A program made the translations under genes and the position numbers. This document shows, in pieces, positions 28,723-37,429 of a DNA stretch of 57,219 bases. The first letter of the stretch is position 1; every line of letters starts with the position of its first letter. The stretch spans positions 1 through 57,219 of the forward strand of contig NZ_BSOY01000011.1 in assembly GCF_030160755.1 (NCBI RefSeq), read 5' to 3'. Below the pieces are notes generated by a model that made no database searches, had not been told where the DNA came from, and saw nothing but the letters and a program-made list of their open reading frames with translations. The stretch comes from Brevundimonas denitrificans (GTDB lineage: Bacteria > Pseudomonadota > Alphaproteobacteria > Caulobacterales > Caulobacteraceae).

Positions 28723-30072
28723 TTGGGCGAACGCAGATATTTCGGAACCGACGGCATTCGCGGTCGCGCCAACACCTGGCCGATGACGCCGGAAGTGGCG
28801 TTGCGCGTCGGTCTTGCGGCCGGCCGTCTGTTCATGTCGGCCGACAATCGCCGTCACCTGGTGGTGATCGGCAAGGACACGCGCCTGTCAGGCTATATGA
28901 TCGAGCCGGCGCTGGTCGCGGGCTTTTCGTCGGCGGGTATGGACGTGCGCACCTTCGGGCCGCTGCCGACGCCCGGCGTGGCGATGATGACCCGCTCGAT
29001 GCGGGCTGACATCGGGGTGATGATCTCGGCCTCGCACAACTCCTACCTCGACAACGGCATCAAGCTGTTCGGCCCGGACGGCTACAAGCTGTCGGATGCG
29101 GTCGAGCTGAAGATTGAATCGATGATGGATCAGGCGCTTGACGCGGATCTGGCGCCGCCCGACGCCCTCGGCCGGGTCAAGCGGATCGACGACGCCCAGG
29201 CCCGCTACGTCGAGATCGCCAAGGCCAGCTTCCCCAAGGGTCTCAGCCTGCAGGGCCTGCGCATCGCCGTCGATTGCGCCAACGGCGCCGGCTACCGGGT
29301 CGCGCCGACCACGCTGTACGAACTGGGGGCGGAAGTCTGCGCCGTGGGCGTCGAGCCCAACGGCCTGAATATCAACGCCGACTGCGGTTCGACCCATCCC
29401 GAGACCCTGGCCGAGGCGGTCAAACGCTACCGCGCCGACATCGGCATCGCCCTCGACGGCGACGCTGACCGGGTGATCATTTGCGACGAGAAGGGCAAGG
29501 TCGTCGATGGCGACCAGATCATGGCCATGGTCGCCCTGGACTGGGCGCGTCGCGGCCAGCTGGTCGGCGGCGGCGTGGTCGCCACCGTCATGTCGAATCT
29601 GGGCCTGGAGCGCGCCCTGAACGCCGCCGGGCTGACGCTGGAGCGGACCAAGGTCGGCGACCGCTACGTCATGGAGCGGATGCGCGAGGGCGGCTTCAAC
29701 CTCGGCGGTGAACAGTCGGGCCACATCATCCTGCATGACCACGCCACCACCGGCGATGGCCTGATGTCGGCGCTGCAGGTGCTGGCGGTTCTGGTCGAGA
29801 GCGGCCGCCCGATGAGCGACCTGGCCAAACAGTTCGAGACCGTGCCGCAGAAGCTGGAAAACGTCCGCTACACCTCGGGCAAGCCGCTGGAGAACGCGGG
29901 GGTCAAGGCCGCGATCGCCGACGCCGAGGCCCGGCTCGCGGGCGTGGGGCGGTTGCTGGTCCGGCCGTCGGGGACCGAAAAGCTGATCCGCGTCATGGCC
30001 GAGGGCGACGACGCCAAACTGGTCAAGTCGGTCGTCGCGGATGTGGTCGCGGCGGTGAAGGCGGCGGGTTAG
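28723..30072 (+). CDS. glmM: Phosphoglucosamine mutase
   Basis: Converts glucosamine-6-P to glucosamine-1-P, the step after GlmS. 449 residues from a TTG start with an AAGGAAG ribosome site; the N-terminus [24 protein letters not shown] is that of the family. The phosphorylated active-site serine is Ser104 in [14 protein letters not shown], the metal loop is ALDGDADRV, the sugar loop GGEQSGHI, and the C-terminal phosphate loop [12 protein letters not shown]. An ATG start in this frame would add 44 residues not seen in the family. Confidence 0.96.
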   Translation: MGERRYFGTDGIRGRANTWPMTPEVALRVGLAAGRLFMSADNRRHLVVIGKDTRLSGYMIEPALVAGFSSAGMDVRTFGPLPTPGVAMMTRSMRADIGVMISASHNSYLDNGIKLFGPDGYKLSDAVELKIESMMDQALDADLAPPDALGRVKRIDDAQARYVEIAKASFPKGLSLQGLRIAVDCANGAGYRVAPTTLYELGAEVCAVGVEPNGLNINADCGSTHPETLAEAVKRYRADIGIALDGDADRVIICDEKGKVVDGDQIMAMVALDWARRGQLVGGGVVATVMSNLGLERALNAAGLTLERTKVGDRYVMERMREGGFNLGGEQSGHIILHDHATTGDGLMSALQVLAVLVESGRPMSDLAKQFETVPQKLENVRYTSGKPLENAGVKAAIADAEARLAGVGRLLVRPSGTEKLIRVMAEGDDAKLVKSVVADVVAAVKAAG

Positions 30073-30076
30073 GGGC

Positions 30077-30628
30077 ATGTCCTGGCCGATCGCCCTCGCC
30101 GGCGCCGTGGTGCTGGCGACGCCGGCGGCGGCGCAGGAAGAGGACGCGTTTCGACGGGCGGCGCGCGAGACCAGGCTGTCTTCCAACGATCCCGTGGCGG
30201 TGCTCTTCGTGAGCGGAGCCTTCGGGCGCCCGGCCGACAGCTACAGCGTCTACAGCTTCTGGGACAAACCTCACGGCGTCGCGGGCCGACGGCGCGGCTA
30301 TGCGATCCGCAAGGCCAGTCGAACCGTGGACGGTGCGCAATGGGCGACGTCCTCCACCTGCGAGGCGCTGGAGCCCGCACTCCTTCGGATGGAGGCGGTG
30401 CCGCCACCCCGCATCGACCTCTGGGGCGTCGGTGAAGATGGCGGCCTGAACATGGTGCTGGACGGCGTGAACTACGAACTCTGGACCCGCTGGCCGGCGT
30501 GGCGGGGAGCGACCGGGTATTCGCTCAGCTTCAGCGGCAATGTGAACACGCCGCTCGCGGCGTGGGCCGACAGCCTGCAAGTCGATCTTGAGCCATGCTG
30601 GCGCGAGGCCCCGCCAATCGTGGGCTGA
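30077..30628 (+). CDS. Exported protein of unknown function
   Basis: A 183-residue protein four bases after glmM, with an AGGGGC ribosome site and a signal peptide MSWPIALAGAVVLATPAAAQ. The mature part has two cysteines (SSTCEAL and the near-terminal EPCWRE) and Trp/Tyr-rich strands, e.g. GVNYELWTRWPAWRG and SYSVYSFWDKPHG. No family recognised. Its codons are less GC-extreme than glmM. Coupling to glmM suggests cell-envelope timing only. Confidence 0.7.
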   Translation: MSWPIALAGAVVLATPAAAQEEDAFRRAARETRLSSNDPVAVLFVSGAFGRPADSYSVYSFWDKPHGVAGRRRGYAIRKASRTVDGAQWATSSTCEALEPALLRMEAVPPPRIDLWGVGEDGGLNMVLDGVNYELWTRWPAWRGATGYSLSFSGNVNTPLAAWADSLQVDLEPCWREAPPIVG

Positions 30629-30684
30629 CGTCGCCGTCAAACTCAGCGATGGAACCCGCCGCCCGTCCGGCGCAGTCTGGCCCG

Positions 30685-31731
30685 ATGATTCCCGCCCGCC
30701 GCCCCGGCGTCCTGACCCTGATCCCCGGCCTCGCCGCCTGCGCCGCGGTCGCCTTGGCCGCTGTCGCCATCCAGGCGCTGGAGCTGCGGCTGCTGGGCCG
30801 CGGCTGGATCGACGCCATCGTCCTCGCCATCCTGATCGGCGCGGCGATCCGCAGCGTCTGGACGCCGCCCGCGGCTTTCCGCCCCGGCGTCGAGTTCAGC
30901 GCCCGCACCCTGCTCGAGATCGCCGTGGTCCTGCTCGGCGCCTCGGTCAGCGCCGCCACCGTCATGGCCATCGGCCCCGGCCTGCTGGCGGGGACGGCGG
31001 TGGTCGTGGTGCTGGCGCTGGCCGTCAGCTACGCGATCGGGCGACTGCTGCGTCTGCCGCACCGGATGGCGGTGCTGATCGCCTGCGGCAACGCCATCTG
31101 CGGCAATTCCGCCATCGCCGCGGTCGCCCCGGTGATCGACGCCGACGCCGAGGACGTCTCGGCCGCCATCGCCTTCACCGCCGTGCTGGGCGTGGGGGTG
31201 GTCCTGCTGCTGCCCCTGCTGGGAGCGGCGCTGCAACTCGGCGACGTCCGCTACGGCGTCCTGGCCGGCCTGACCGTCTATGCCGTGCCCCAGGTCCTGG
31301 CCGCGACCATGCCCGTGGGCGCCGTGGCGACCCAGGCCGGGACGTTGATCAAGCTGGTGCGGGTGCTGATGCTGGGGCCGGTCTGTCTCGGTCTGGCGAT
31401 CCTCACAGCCTTTCGCCGTCGCGAGAACGAGGCGGTCGCGATGTCACCAAGGCGCGGCGTCGCCCCGCACCAACTGGTCCCGTGGTTCATCATCGGCTTC
31501 CTGCTGATGATGCTCGCACGCTCGCTGGACCTGATTCCGGCCGCCATCCTGCCGATGCTGGCGCAGACCGCCACCGTCCTGACCGTGCTCTCCATGGCGG
31601 CCCTCGGGCTCAGCACCGACGCACGGGCGGTGGCCCGGTCGGGGGTCCGCATCGCTTCGGTGGTGATTCTGTCGCTGCTGGCGTTGACGGGTCTGGCGCT
31701 GGGTTTGATCTACCTGCTGGCGCTGGCCTGA
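30685..31731 (+). CDS. YeiH/UPF0324 family putative sulfate exporter
   Basis: Membrane protein of 348 residues with about ten helices. The UPF0324 signature blocks are LEIAVVLLGASVSAATVMA, the reentrant CGNAICGNSAIAAVAPVI (a conserved feature), GVLAGLTVYAVPQVLAATMPVG and IPAAILPMLAQTATVLTVLSMAALGL. Members are called putative sulfate exporters on limited evidence. Start: ATG at 30685 fits the short cytoplasmic N-terminus; ATG at 30649 in the same frame would add 12 residues, and neither has a strong ribosome site. Its end overlaps the convergent oxidoreductase gene by 22 bases. Confidence 0.85.
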   Translation: MIPARRPGVLTLIPGLAACAAVALAAVAIQALELRLLGRGWIDAIVLAILIGAAIRSVWTPPAAFRPGVEFSARTLLEIAVVLLGASVSAATVMAIGPGLLAGTAVVVVLALAVSYAIGRLLRLPHRMAVLIACGNAICGNSAIAAVAPVIDADAEDVSAAIAFTAVLGVGVVLLLPLLGAALQLGDVRYGVLAGLTVYAVPQVLAATMPVGAVATQAGTLIKLVRVLMLGPVCLGLAILTAFRRRENEAVAMSPRRGVAPHQLVPWFIIGFLLMMLARSLDLIPAAILPMLAQTATVLTVLSMAALGLSTDARAVARSGVRIASVVILSLLALTGLALGLIYLLALA

Positions 31732-33047
31732 GGTCCGGTCTGAACCCGGGCCAGCCGGTCCGCCAGCCCCTCGATCCGCTTGCGGATATCCGGCACGGCG
31801 GTCGTTTCCCAATAGGCGGCGCGAGCGGGAGGACCGAGGGCGAACAGGCGGACGTCGGGCGACCCATCGGCGGTCAGGAGCCGGCCTTCCGCGTCCAGAT
31901 CCAGCCCGATGCCCACGGGATCAAGCCGCGCCCGGCGCGCCCTGATCAGGGCGCCGGTCAAGGGATCGTCCAGCGCCGCATGGCCGGGACCGGTGCAGTC
32001 GATAAGCCATTGGCCGGTGATCGGGGGCCGGGCTGATCCTGCACGCGGACGCAGATGCAGCGTCACGCCGCCGGCCCCGGCCTCGATCCGCTCCACCCGA
32101 CCCGCAGTGATGCTGAGACGGCCGGCGGCCTCCAGCCGGCTCATGGTCTCGTCGACTCCGGCGGGAATGCGATGGCGGTGAACATCCCACCATGGACGCA
32201 GATGCCTTAGCCAGCGCGCGCGTGTTTTCGCGTCCGCCTCGGCCCAGAGGCGCGCTGTGACGGGGCGCAGCCCCTCCATTACGCCGCGCCATCCGCCGTC
32301 CGACGCCAGCCGCCGGGCTTCCGCCAGTCGCCTGGACAGGGGGCCGGTCAGCATGGCCCCGGTCGGCGGCTGCGGATGGTCGTGACCCGCGCCGTGGACC
32401 CGGGGCGTCAGCCCGCGACGGGACAAGACCTTGATCGGACCCTTGCGGCCCTTGGCGTCGAGCCAAAGGGCCATGTCGACCATCGTCAGGCCTGAACCGA
32501 CGATGATCACCTCATCCTCCGGCCCGATCCGTTCCAGCGCCGCCAGGGCCCAGGGGTCCGTGATGACGCGGCGCGATCCTGCCCCGACGGTTTTCGGGGC
32601 GGGGTTGCCGGTCGCCAGCACCACCGCGCGAGCCCTGAAGACCCTGCCGTCGGCCAGGCGCACGCCGTCGTCCTCGACCGCCGCGACGTCGCCGGTGACG
32701 AGTTCGATCATCCCGGGATGCGCCAGCCGGGCCGCGTTCAGCCGGTGCTGCAGATATTCGCCGTACAGCCTGCGCGGCGCGAACCCGTCCGGGTCCGCAT
32801 GCTGCGGGCAGTTGTCCTTCAGCCAGTCGACGAAATCGTCCGGCTTCCCCTCCACCGCACTCATCCGGTCGGAGCGCACATTGAGAAGGTGCCTCTCGAA
32901 CGGCGTCGAATAGGCCAGTCCCGGTCCGAAGGCCCCCGTCCGGTCGACCAGGCTGGAGGCGACGCCGCGTTCCGCCAACCGGGCGGCCAGCATCGCGCCG
33001 GAGAAGCCGCCGCCCACGATCACGACCGGCTGCACGTCCTCGACCAC
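31710..33047 (-). CDS. FAD/NAD(P)-binding protein (COG4529-like)
   Basis: A 445-residue flavin-dependent protein. The FAD loop VVIVGGGFSGAMLAARLAERG is at the N-terminus, LAYSTPFERHLLNVRSDRMSA is the mark of the COG4529 group, and a second nucleotide loop occurs in DEVIIVGSGLTMVDMALWL with VLATGNPAP before it. C-terminal LFALGPPARAAYWETTAVPDIRKR is also family typical. Some relatives hydroxylate amino acids, but the substrate is unknown. GTG start next to GGGGGAC. The C-terminal 7 codons overlap the convergent transporter gene. Confidence 0.82.
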   Translation of the reverse strand: MVEDVQPVVIVGGGFSGAMLAARLAERGVASSLVDRTGAFGPGLAYSTPFERHLLNVRSDRMSAVEGKPDDFVDWLKDNCPQHADPDGFAPRRLYGEYLQHRLNAARLAHPGMIELVTGDVAAVEDDGVRLADGRVFRARAVVLATGNPAPKTVGAGSRRVITDPWALAALERIGPEDEVIIVGSGLTMVDMALWLDAKGRKGPIKVLSRRGLTPRVHGAGHDHPQPPTGAMLTGPLSRRLAEARRLASDGGWRGVMEGLRPVTARLWAEADAKTRARWLRHLRPWWDVHRHRIPAGVDETMSRLEAAGRLSITAGRVERIEAGAGGVTLHLRPRAGSARPPITGQWLIDCTGPGHAALDDPLTGALIRARRARLDPVGIGLDLDAEGRLLTADGSPDVRLFALGPPARAAYWETTAVPDIRKRIEGLADRLARVQTGPQASASR

Positions 33048-33066
33048 CCGTCCCCCATCGATCGCT

Positions 33067-34566
33067 TCAGAGCTCCTGATTATAGGCCCCGATCTCGGGG
33101 TATCTGGCCAGACGCGGCTTCACCTCTTCACGGAACAGTGCGCGCATGTCGGCGTCCGAGCGCATGCTCTCGACCACCACCACCAGCTCCGGCTTGTTGG
33201 ATGAGGCGCGGACCAGCACCCATGATCCGTCTTCGAGGTGCACCCTCACGCCGTTGACAGTGATCGCCTCGACGATCTTCCGCCCGAGGATCGAGCCGCC
33301 CGCGTCGGCCAGGGCCTGATACTCGGCCACGATCCGCTCCAGCACCTCATACTTCAGCTCGTCGTCGCAGTGCGGCGACATGGTCATGGAGGTCCAGGCG
33401 TCGGGCAGGGCGGTCTTCAACTGCGACAGGGTCTTGCCGGGATTGCGATCCAGCATGGCCAGGATGGCGCCGGCGGCGACGATGCCGTCGTCATAACCCC
33501 GTCCAATCGGGGCGTTGAAGAAGAAATGGCCCGACTTCTCGAACCCGGCCAGCGCCCCCAGTTCTGCGGTCTTGCGCTTGATATAGCTGTGGCCCGTCTT
33601 CCAGTAGACGACGTCCGCGCCGTTCGACTTCAGCACCGCGTCGGTCTTGTAGAGCCCGGTCGATTTCACATCGACAACGAAGGTGGCGTTCGGATGCAGG
33701 GCCGACAGGTCGCGGCCCAGCATCAGGCCGATCTTGTCGGCGTAGATCTCCTCGCCGGTGTCGTCGACCACGCCGCAGCGGTCGCCGTCGCCGTCGAAGC
33801 CCAGCGCCAGTTCGGCCCCCGTCTCGCGCACCCGGGCCGCCATCTGCATCAGCATGGCGTGGTCTTCCGGGTTCGGATTGTATTTCGGGAAGGTCCAGTC
33901 GAGGTCGGTATCCATCTCGATGACCTCGGCCCCCATCCGTCGCAGGGCCTCTGGCGCAAAGGCCCCCGCCGTGCCGTTGCCGCAGGCGGCCACGACCTTG
34001 ATCGGCCGGCTCAGCTTCACCTTGGCGGTGATCTCTTCCAGATAGCGTTCCCGGAAGCCCTCGACCCGGGTCAGGGCGCCGCCGGGGCGGCCGACCCCTT
34101 CGCCGTTCAGGACGATGTCCTTCAGCCGCCCGATCTCGTCGGGGCCGAAGGTCAGGGGCGGCTGGGCGCCCATCTTGACCCCGGTCCAGCCGTTCTCATT
34201 GTGGCTCGCCGTGACCATGGCGACGCAGGGGGCGTCCAGGGCGAACTGGGCGAAATAGGCCGTCGGCGACAGGGCCAGGCCGATATCCAACACCTCCATC
34301 CCGCCTTCCAGCAGGCCGAGGATCAGCGCCTGTTTCACGCTCAGCGAATAGGAGCGGAAGTCATGGCCGACGACGATCCGCGGCGTCTGGCGGATTTCGT
34401 GGACATAGGTGGCCAGGCCCAGACCCAGGGCCTGGATGCCCAGCAGATTGATCTCCTTCTCCAGGATCCAGCGCGCGTCGTATTCCCGGAACCCCGTCGC
34501 CTTGACCAGCGGCGTGGTCTCGTATTCGGCCGTGTTGGGGCGCAGGTCGGAGCGGGGCTTTTGCAT
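33067..34566 (-). CDS. Phosphomannomutase/phosphoglucomutase
   Basis: A 499-residue alpha-D-phosphohexomutase interconverting hexose-6- and hexose-1-phosphates for polysaccharide and lipopolysaccharide precursors. Motifs: the N-terminal FREYDARW, the active serine in TASHNENGWTGVK, the metal loop LGFDGDGDRCGVVD, the substrate loop FEKSGHFFFN and the phosphate loop RASSNKPELVVV (here SSNKPE instead of PSGTE, normal for this subgroup). This is the AlgC/ManB-type branch of alphaproteobacteria. A promoter candidate lies 33 bases upstream. Confidence 0.92.
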   Translation of the reverse strand: MQKPRSDLRPNTAEYETTPLVKATGFREYDARWILEKEINLLGIQALGLGLATYVHEIRQTPRIVVGHDFRSYSLSVKQALILGLLEGGMEVLDIGLALSPTAYFAQFALDAPCVAMVTASHNENGWTGVKMGAQPPLTFGPDEIGRLKDIVLNGEGVGRPGGALTRVEGFRERYLEEITAKVKLSRPIKVVAACGNGTAGAFAPEALRRMGAEVIEMDTDLDWTFPKYNPNPEDHAMLMQMAARVRETGAELALGFDGDGDRCGVVDDTGEEIYADKIGLMLGRDLSALHPNATFVVDVKSTGLYKTDAVLKSNGADVVYWKTGHSYIKRKTAELGALAGFEKSGHFFFNAPIGRGYDDGIVAAGAILAMLDRNPGKTLSQLKTALPDAWTSMTMSPHCDDELKYEVLERIVAEYQALADAGGSILGRKIVEAITVNGVRVHLEDGSWVLVRASSNKPELVVVVESMRSDADMRALFREEVKPRLARYPEIGAYNQEL

Positions 34567-34598
34567 CGGGAGCCTTGGGAGAAGCGGGTTACAGCTCG

Positions 34599-34628
34599 GC
34601 TATAGGGCGCCGCGCGCCGCGCGGACAA
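34599..34628 (-). promoter_or_regulatory. Candidate promoter for the phosphomannomutase gene
   Basis: On the minus strand TTGTCC, an 18-nt GC-rich spacer and TATAGC, ending 32 bases before the start codon. Judged by eye. Confidence 0.4.
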
Positions 34629-34679
34629 CAACGCGCAGCCGTCGGCAAGGCTGCGAGGCCGGATCGCCCGCTCCTCGTC

Positions 34680-34708
34680 TTGACCCGCGCCGCCGCCGGT
34701 CCTACCCC
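34680..34708 (+). promoter_or_regulatory. Candidate promoter for gpmA
   Basis: TTGACC, 17-nt spacer, TACCCC, 24 bases before the gpmA ATG. The -35 is good and the -10 is poor, as is common in GC-rich alphaproteobacteria. Confidence 0.35.
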
Positions 34709-34732
34709 CCAACCAACCGCCCGGAGACCCGA

Positions 34733-35455
34733 ATGCCCCGTCTGATCCTGCTGCGTCACGGCCAGAGCCAGTGGAACCTGGACAACCGCTTCACCGGCTG
34801 GGTCGATGTCGACCTGACCGCCGAGGGCGAGGCCCAGGCGCGGCGCGCCGGCGAACAGATCGCCGCGGCCGGCTTCCGGCCCTCGGTCATGTTCACCTCG
34901 GTGCTGAAGCGGGCGACGCGAACCGGAGCCCTCGCCCTGGACGCCGCCGGGCTGCGCGATGTGCCGGTGATCAACGACTGGCGGCTGAACGAGCGCCACT
35001 ACGGCGGCCTGACCGGCCTCAACAAGGCCGAGACGGCGGCGACCCACGGCGAGGACCAGGTGAAGATCTGGCGCCGCAGCTATGACATTCCGCCCCCGCC
35101 CCTGGCCCCGGGCGGCGAATGGGATTTCGCCGGCGATCCCCGCTACGCCGGCCAGGCCATCCCCGACACCGAAAGCCTGAAGACCACGCTGGACCGCGTC
35201 CTGCCCTATTGGGACGAAGCGATCGTCCCGCGCCTGAAAGCCGGCGAGGATGTGCTGATCGCCGCCCACGGCAACTCCCTGCGCGCTATCGTCAAACACC
35301 TGTTCGGCGTGCCGGACGACCGGATCGTCGAGGTGGAGATCCCGACCGGCAATCCGCTGGAGATCGATCTCGACGCCGGACTGCACCCTGTCGGCGCGCG
35401 GTATCTCGACCCGGCGCGCGCGGCCGAGCTTCCGCCTCTCGGAGCCGGGGCATGA
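34733..35455 (+). CDS. gpmA: 2,3-bisphosphoglycerate-dependent phosphoglycerate mutase
   Basis: Glycolytic/gluconeogenic mutase exchanging 3- and 2-phosphoglycerate, 240 residues. The phosphohistidine motif LRHGQSQWNLDNRFTGWVDVDLT, the ERHYGGLTGLNKAETA block and AAHGNSLRAIVKHL near the C-terminus identify it. A GGAG ribosome site precedes the ATG; upstream reading of the frame is not conserved. Its stop overlaps the next ORF as ATGA, so it is translationally linked with the RibD-like gene. Confidence 0.96.
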   Translation: MPRLILLRHGQSQWNLDNRFTGWVDVDLTAEGEAQARRAGEQIAAAGFRPSVMFTSVLKRATRTGALALDAAGLRDVPVINDWRLNERHYGGLTGLNKAETAATHGEDQVKIWRRSYDIPPPPLAPGGEWDFAGDPRYAGQAIPDTESLKTTLDRVLPYWDEAIVPRLKAGEDVLIAAHGNSLRAIVKHLFGVPDDRIVEVEIPTGNPLEIDLDAGLHPVGARYLDPARAAELPPLGAGA

Positions 35456-36090
35456 CCACGCCGCAGCAGGTCTCCGACGATATCAGGTTCATGGGCCGGG
35501 CCATCGCCCTGGCCCGGGACCGCATGGGCCAGACCTGGCCCAATCCGGCGGTCGGATGCGTGATCGTCAGGGACGGCGAGATCGTCTCCGAGGCGGCCAC
35601 AGCTCCGGGCGGGCGGCCCCACGCCGAGGAGCAGGCCGTGCCCGCCGCCGGCGACCGCGCGCGCGGCGCCACCGCCTATGTGACCATGGAGCCCTGCGGC
35701 GCCCGCTCCTCGGGCCGCACCTCCTGCTCCCATTTCCTGATGGACGCGGGGATCGGCCGGGTCGTGGTGGCCGCGGTCGATCCCTCGCCCTTCGCCTCGG
35801 GCCGCGGCGTCGATCGCCTGACCAAGGCCGGGCTGCAGGTCGAGACCGGCCTGCTCTCGGCGGAGGCGGCGGTCCTTTACGAGGGCTATCTTCACAGGGT
35901 CGAGACCGGCCGTCCCATGGTCCGGATCTCTGCCGACGGGACCGGCTTCGACGCCCGGTTCGCCGCCTCGGCCAAGGCCGACCTGACCACCGAGCTGAAG
36001 CGCCTGGGCGAGGCCGGCTACACCCGCGTCTGGGTCAGTCCCGGCGAACTGGCCGACGCCCTGGCCGAGCAAGGTCTTCTGACCCTCTGA
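35452..36090 (+). CDS. RibD-type deaminase-domain protein (no reductase domain)
   Basis: A 212-residue zinc deaminase-like protein. It resembles the N-terminal half of the riboflavin enzyme RibD: RAIALARDRMGQTWPNPAVGCVIV, the zinc/catalytic His57 and Glu59 in RPHAEEQAV, and cysteines 82 and 92 (MEPCG...SCSHFL), with VVAAVDPSPFASGRGVDRLTKAG after it. RibD normally has about 360 residues with a C-terminal reductase; here only a short remnant (EGYLHRVETGRPMVRI, and a VSPGELADAL tail) follows. The spacing PCGARSSGRTSC differs from the usual PCSHxGRTPPC. Could be a stand-alone pyrimidine deaminase or a paralogue with a new substrate. Confidence 0.82.
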   Translation: MTTPQQVSDDIRFMGRAIALARDRMGQTWPNPAVGCVIVRDGEIVSEAATAPGGRPHAEEQAVPAAGDRARGATAYVTMEPCGARSSGRTSCSHFLMDAGIGRVVVAAVDPSPFASGRGVDRLTKAGLQVETGLLSAEAAVLYEGYLHRVETGRPMVRISADGTGFDARFAASAKADLTTELKRLGEAGYTRVWVSPGELADALAEQGLLTL

Positions 36091-36154
36091 GTTCCGCCGA
36101 ATTCGGCCGGTCCTACAAACGCTTCCTTAAGCGGAGGCGTGCCATATCGGGATC

Positions 36155-37429
36155 ATGTCGGAGAACGCCGTCCCATCAGCCGCCAGAAGGCGCATCACCC
36201 AGACCGAGCTGGACGCCATCTGCGCCCGGCACGATCGGCTTTGGCAGGCCAAGCCGGGCGGCGCCCGCGCGGTCCTCGCCTGGCTCGATCTGTCCGGTCT
36301 CTCGCTCAAGGGCCGCAACCTGGCCGACGCGGATTTCGCCGCCGCCAGCCTGATCGGGACTGACCTGTCGGGCGCCAAGCTCGACAACGCCACCTTCTTC
36401 GGCGCCGACATGCAGGACTGCCTGCTGGTCGAAGCCAGCCTGCGCCGCACCGACCTGCGCGGCGCCTGCCTGCGGGGCGCGGACCTGACCGGCGCCGACC
36501 TGTTCGAGGCCGACCTGCGCGAGGGCACGATCGCCGCCGCCGACGCCAAACTGGGCTTCAAGATCGTCGAGGCCAAGTCGCGCAACGAGACCGAGGCCCA
36601 GGGCGCCTGCCTCGCCGGGGCCAATCTGGAACGCTCCAAACTCACCGGAATCGTGGCCGTGGCGGCGGACTTCTCCGACGCCATCATGAAGGACTGCAAG
36701 ATGGTCCGGGCCAACCTGAAACAGGCCAGCTTCCGCGGCGCCGACCTGTCCGGCGCTGACCTGTCCGGCGCCGACCTGTCCGGCGCGGATCTCCGCGACG
36801 CGGTCCTGGTCGGCGTCAAGAGCGCCATGTGGCGGACGGACGGGGCCAATATGGCCGGCGCCCTGACCGACGAGCGCTCTTCCGGCAGCCCGGTCGGCAA
36901 GATGCCCGCCGCCGAGATGCTGGCTGAGCACGCCCAGTGGTGTGAAACCGGCGGCCTGGAGGGGCGACCCTCCGTCTTTGACGGCGTCGACCTGCGGGCG
37001 CTGCGCTCGATCCACGGCTACAATCTGACGGCTCTGTCGGCCCGGGGCGCGGTCTTCTACGGCCTCGACATGGAGGGGGTGCAGCTTCAGGGCGCCCACC
37101 TGGAGGACGCGGACCTGCGTTCCGTCAATCTGAAGGGCGCCGACCTGCGCGGGGCGCGCCTGACGAGAGCCCGGCTGAACGGCGCCGACCTGCGCGGCGC
37201 CCAGCTGGGGCCGTTGATGATCGGCGCCGACCGGCTGCTGTCTGCCGACCTGACCGGAGCCTGCCTGCGCGGAACCGACCTCTCGGGCGCCGACCTCAAT
37301 CGCGCGGTCATGACCGGGGCGGACCTCACGCGGGCCGTGATGTTCGGCGCCTGTCTGCGCCAGGCCGACCTGACCGACGCCAACACCAGCGGGGCGCGAG
37401 GCCTCGAGATCATGGACGCCGTTGCATGA
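36155..37429 (+). CDS. Pentapeptide-repeat protein 1 of a tandem pair
   Basis: A 424-residue protein built mostly of A(D/N)LxG-type five-residue repeats that fold as a square beta-helix. An N-terminal helical segment (TQTELDAICARHDRLWQAKPGG) precedes a first repeat block of about residues 45-235, then a linker of some 60 residues without repeats (HAQWCETGGLEGRPSVFDG) and a second block to the C-terminus. A perfect 15-nt tandem, GCCGACCTGTCCGGC, is repeated near 36740-36789 with little change. No signal peptide, so it is cytoplasmic. Same architecture as the next gene. Function unknown; some family members bind gyrase or membranes. Confidence 0.88.
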   Translation: MSENAVPSAARRRITQTELDAICARHDRLWQAKPGGARAVLAWLDLSGLSLKGRNLADADFAAASLIGTDLSGAKLDNATFFGADMQDCLLVEASLRRTDLRGACLRGADLTGADLFEADLREGTIAAADAKLGFKIVEAKSRNETEAQGACLAGANLERSKLTGIVAVAADFSDAIMKDCKMVRANLKQASFRGADLSGADLSGADLSGADLRDAVLVGVKSAMWRTDGANMAGALTDERSSGSPVGKMPAAEMLAEHAQWCETGGLEGRPSVFDGVDLRALRSIHGYNLTALSARGAVFYGLDMEGVQLQGAHLEDADLRSVNLKGADLRGARLTRARLNGADLRGAQLGPLMIGADRLLSADLTGACLRGTDLSGADLNRAVMTGADLTRAVMFGACLRQADLTDANTSGARGLEIMDAVA

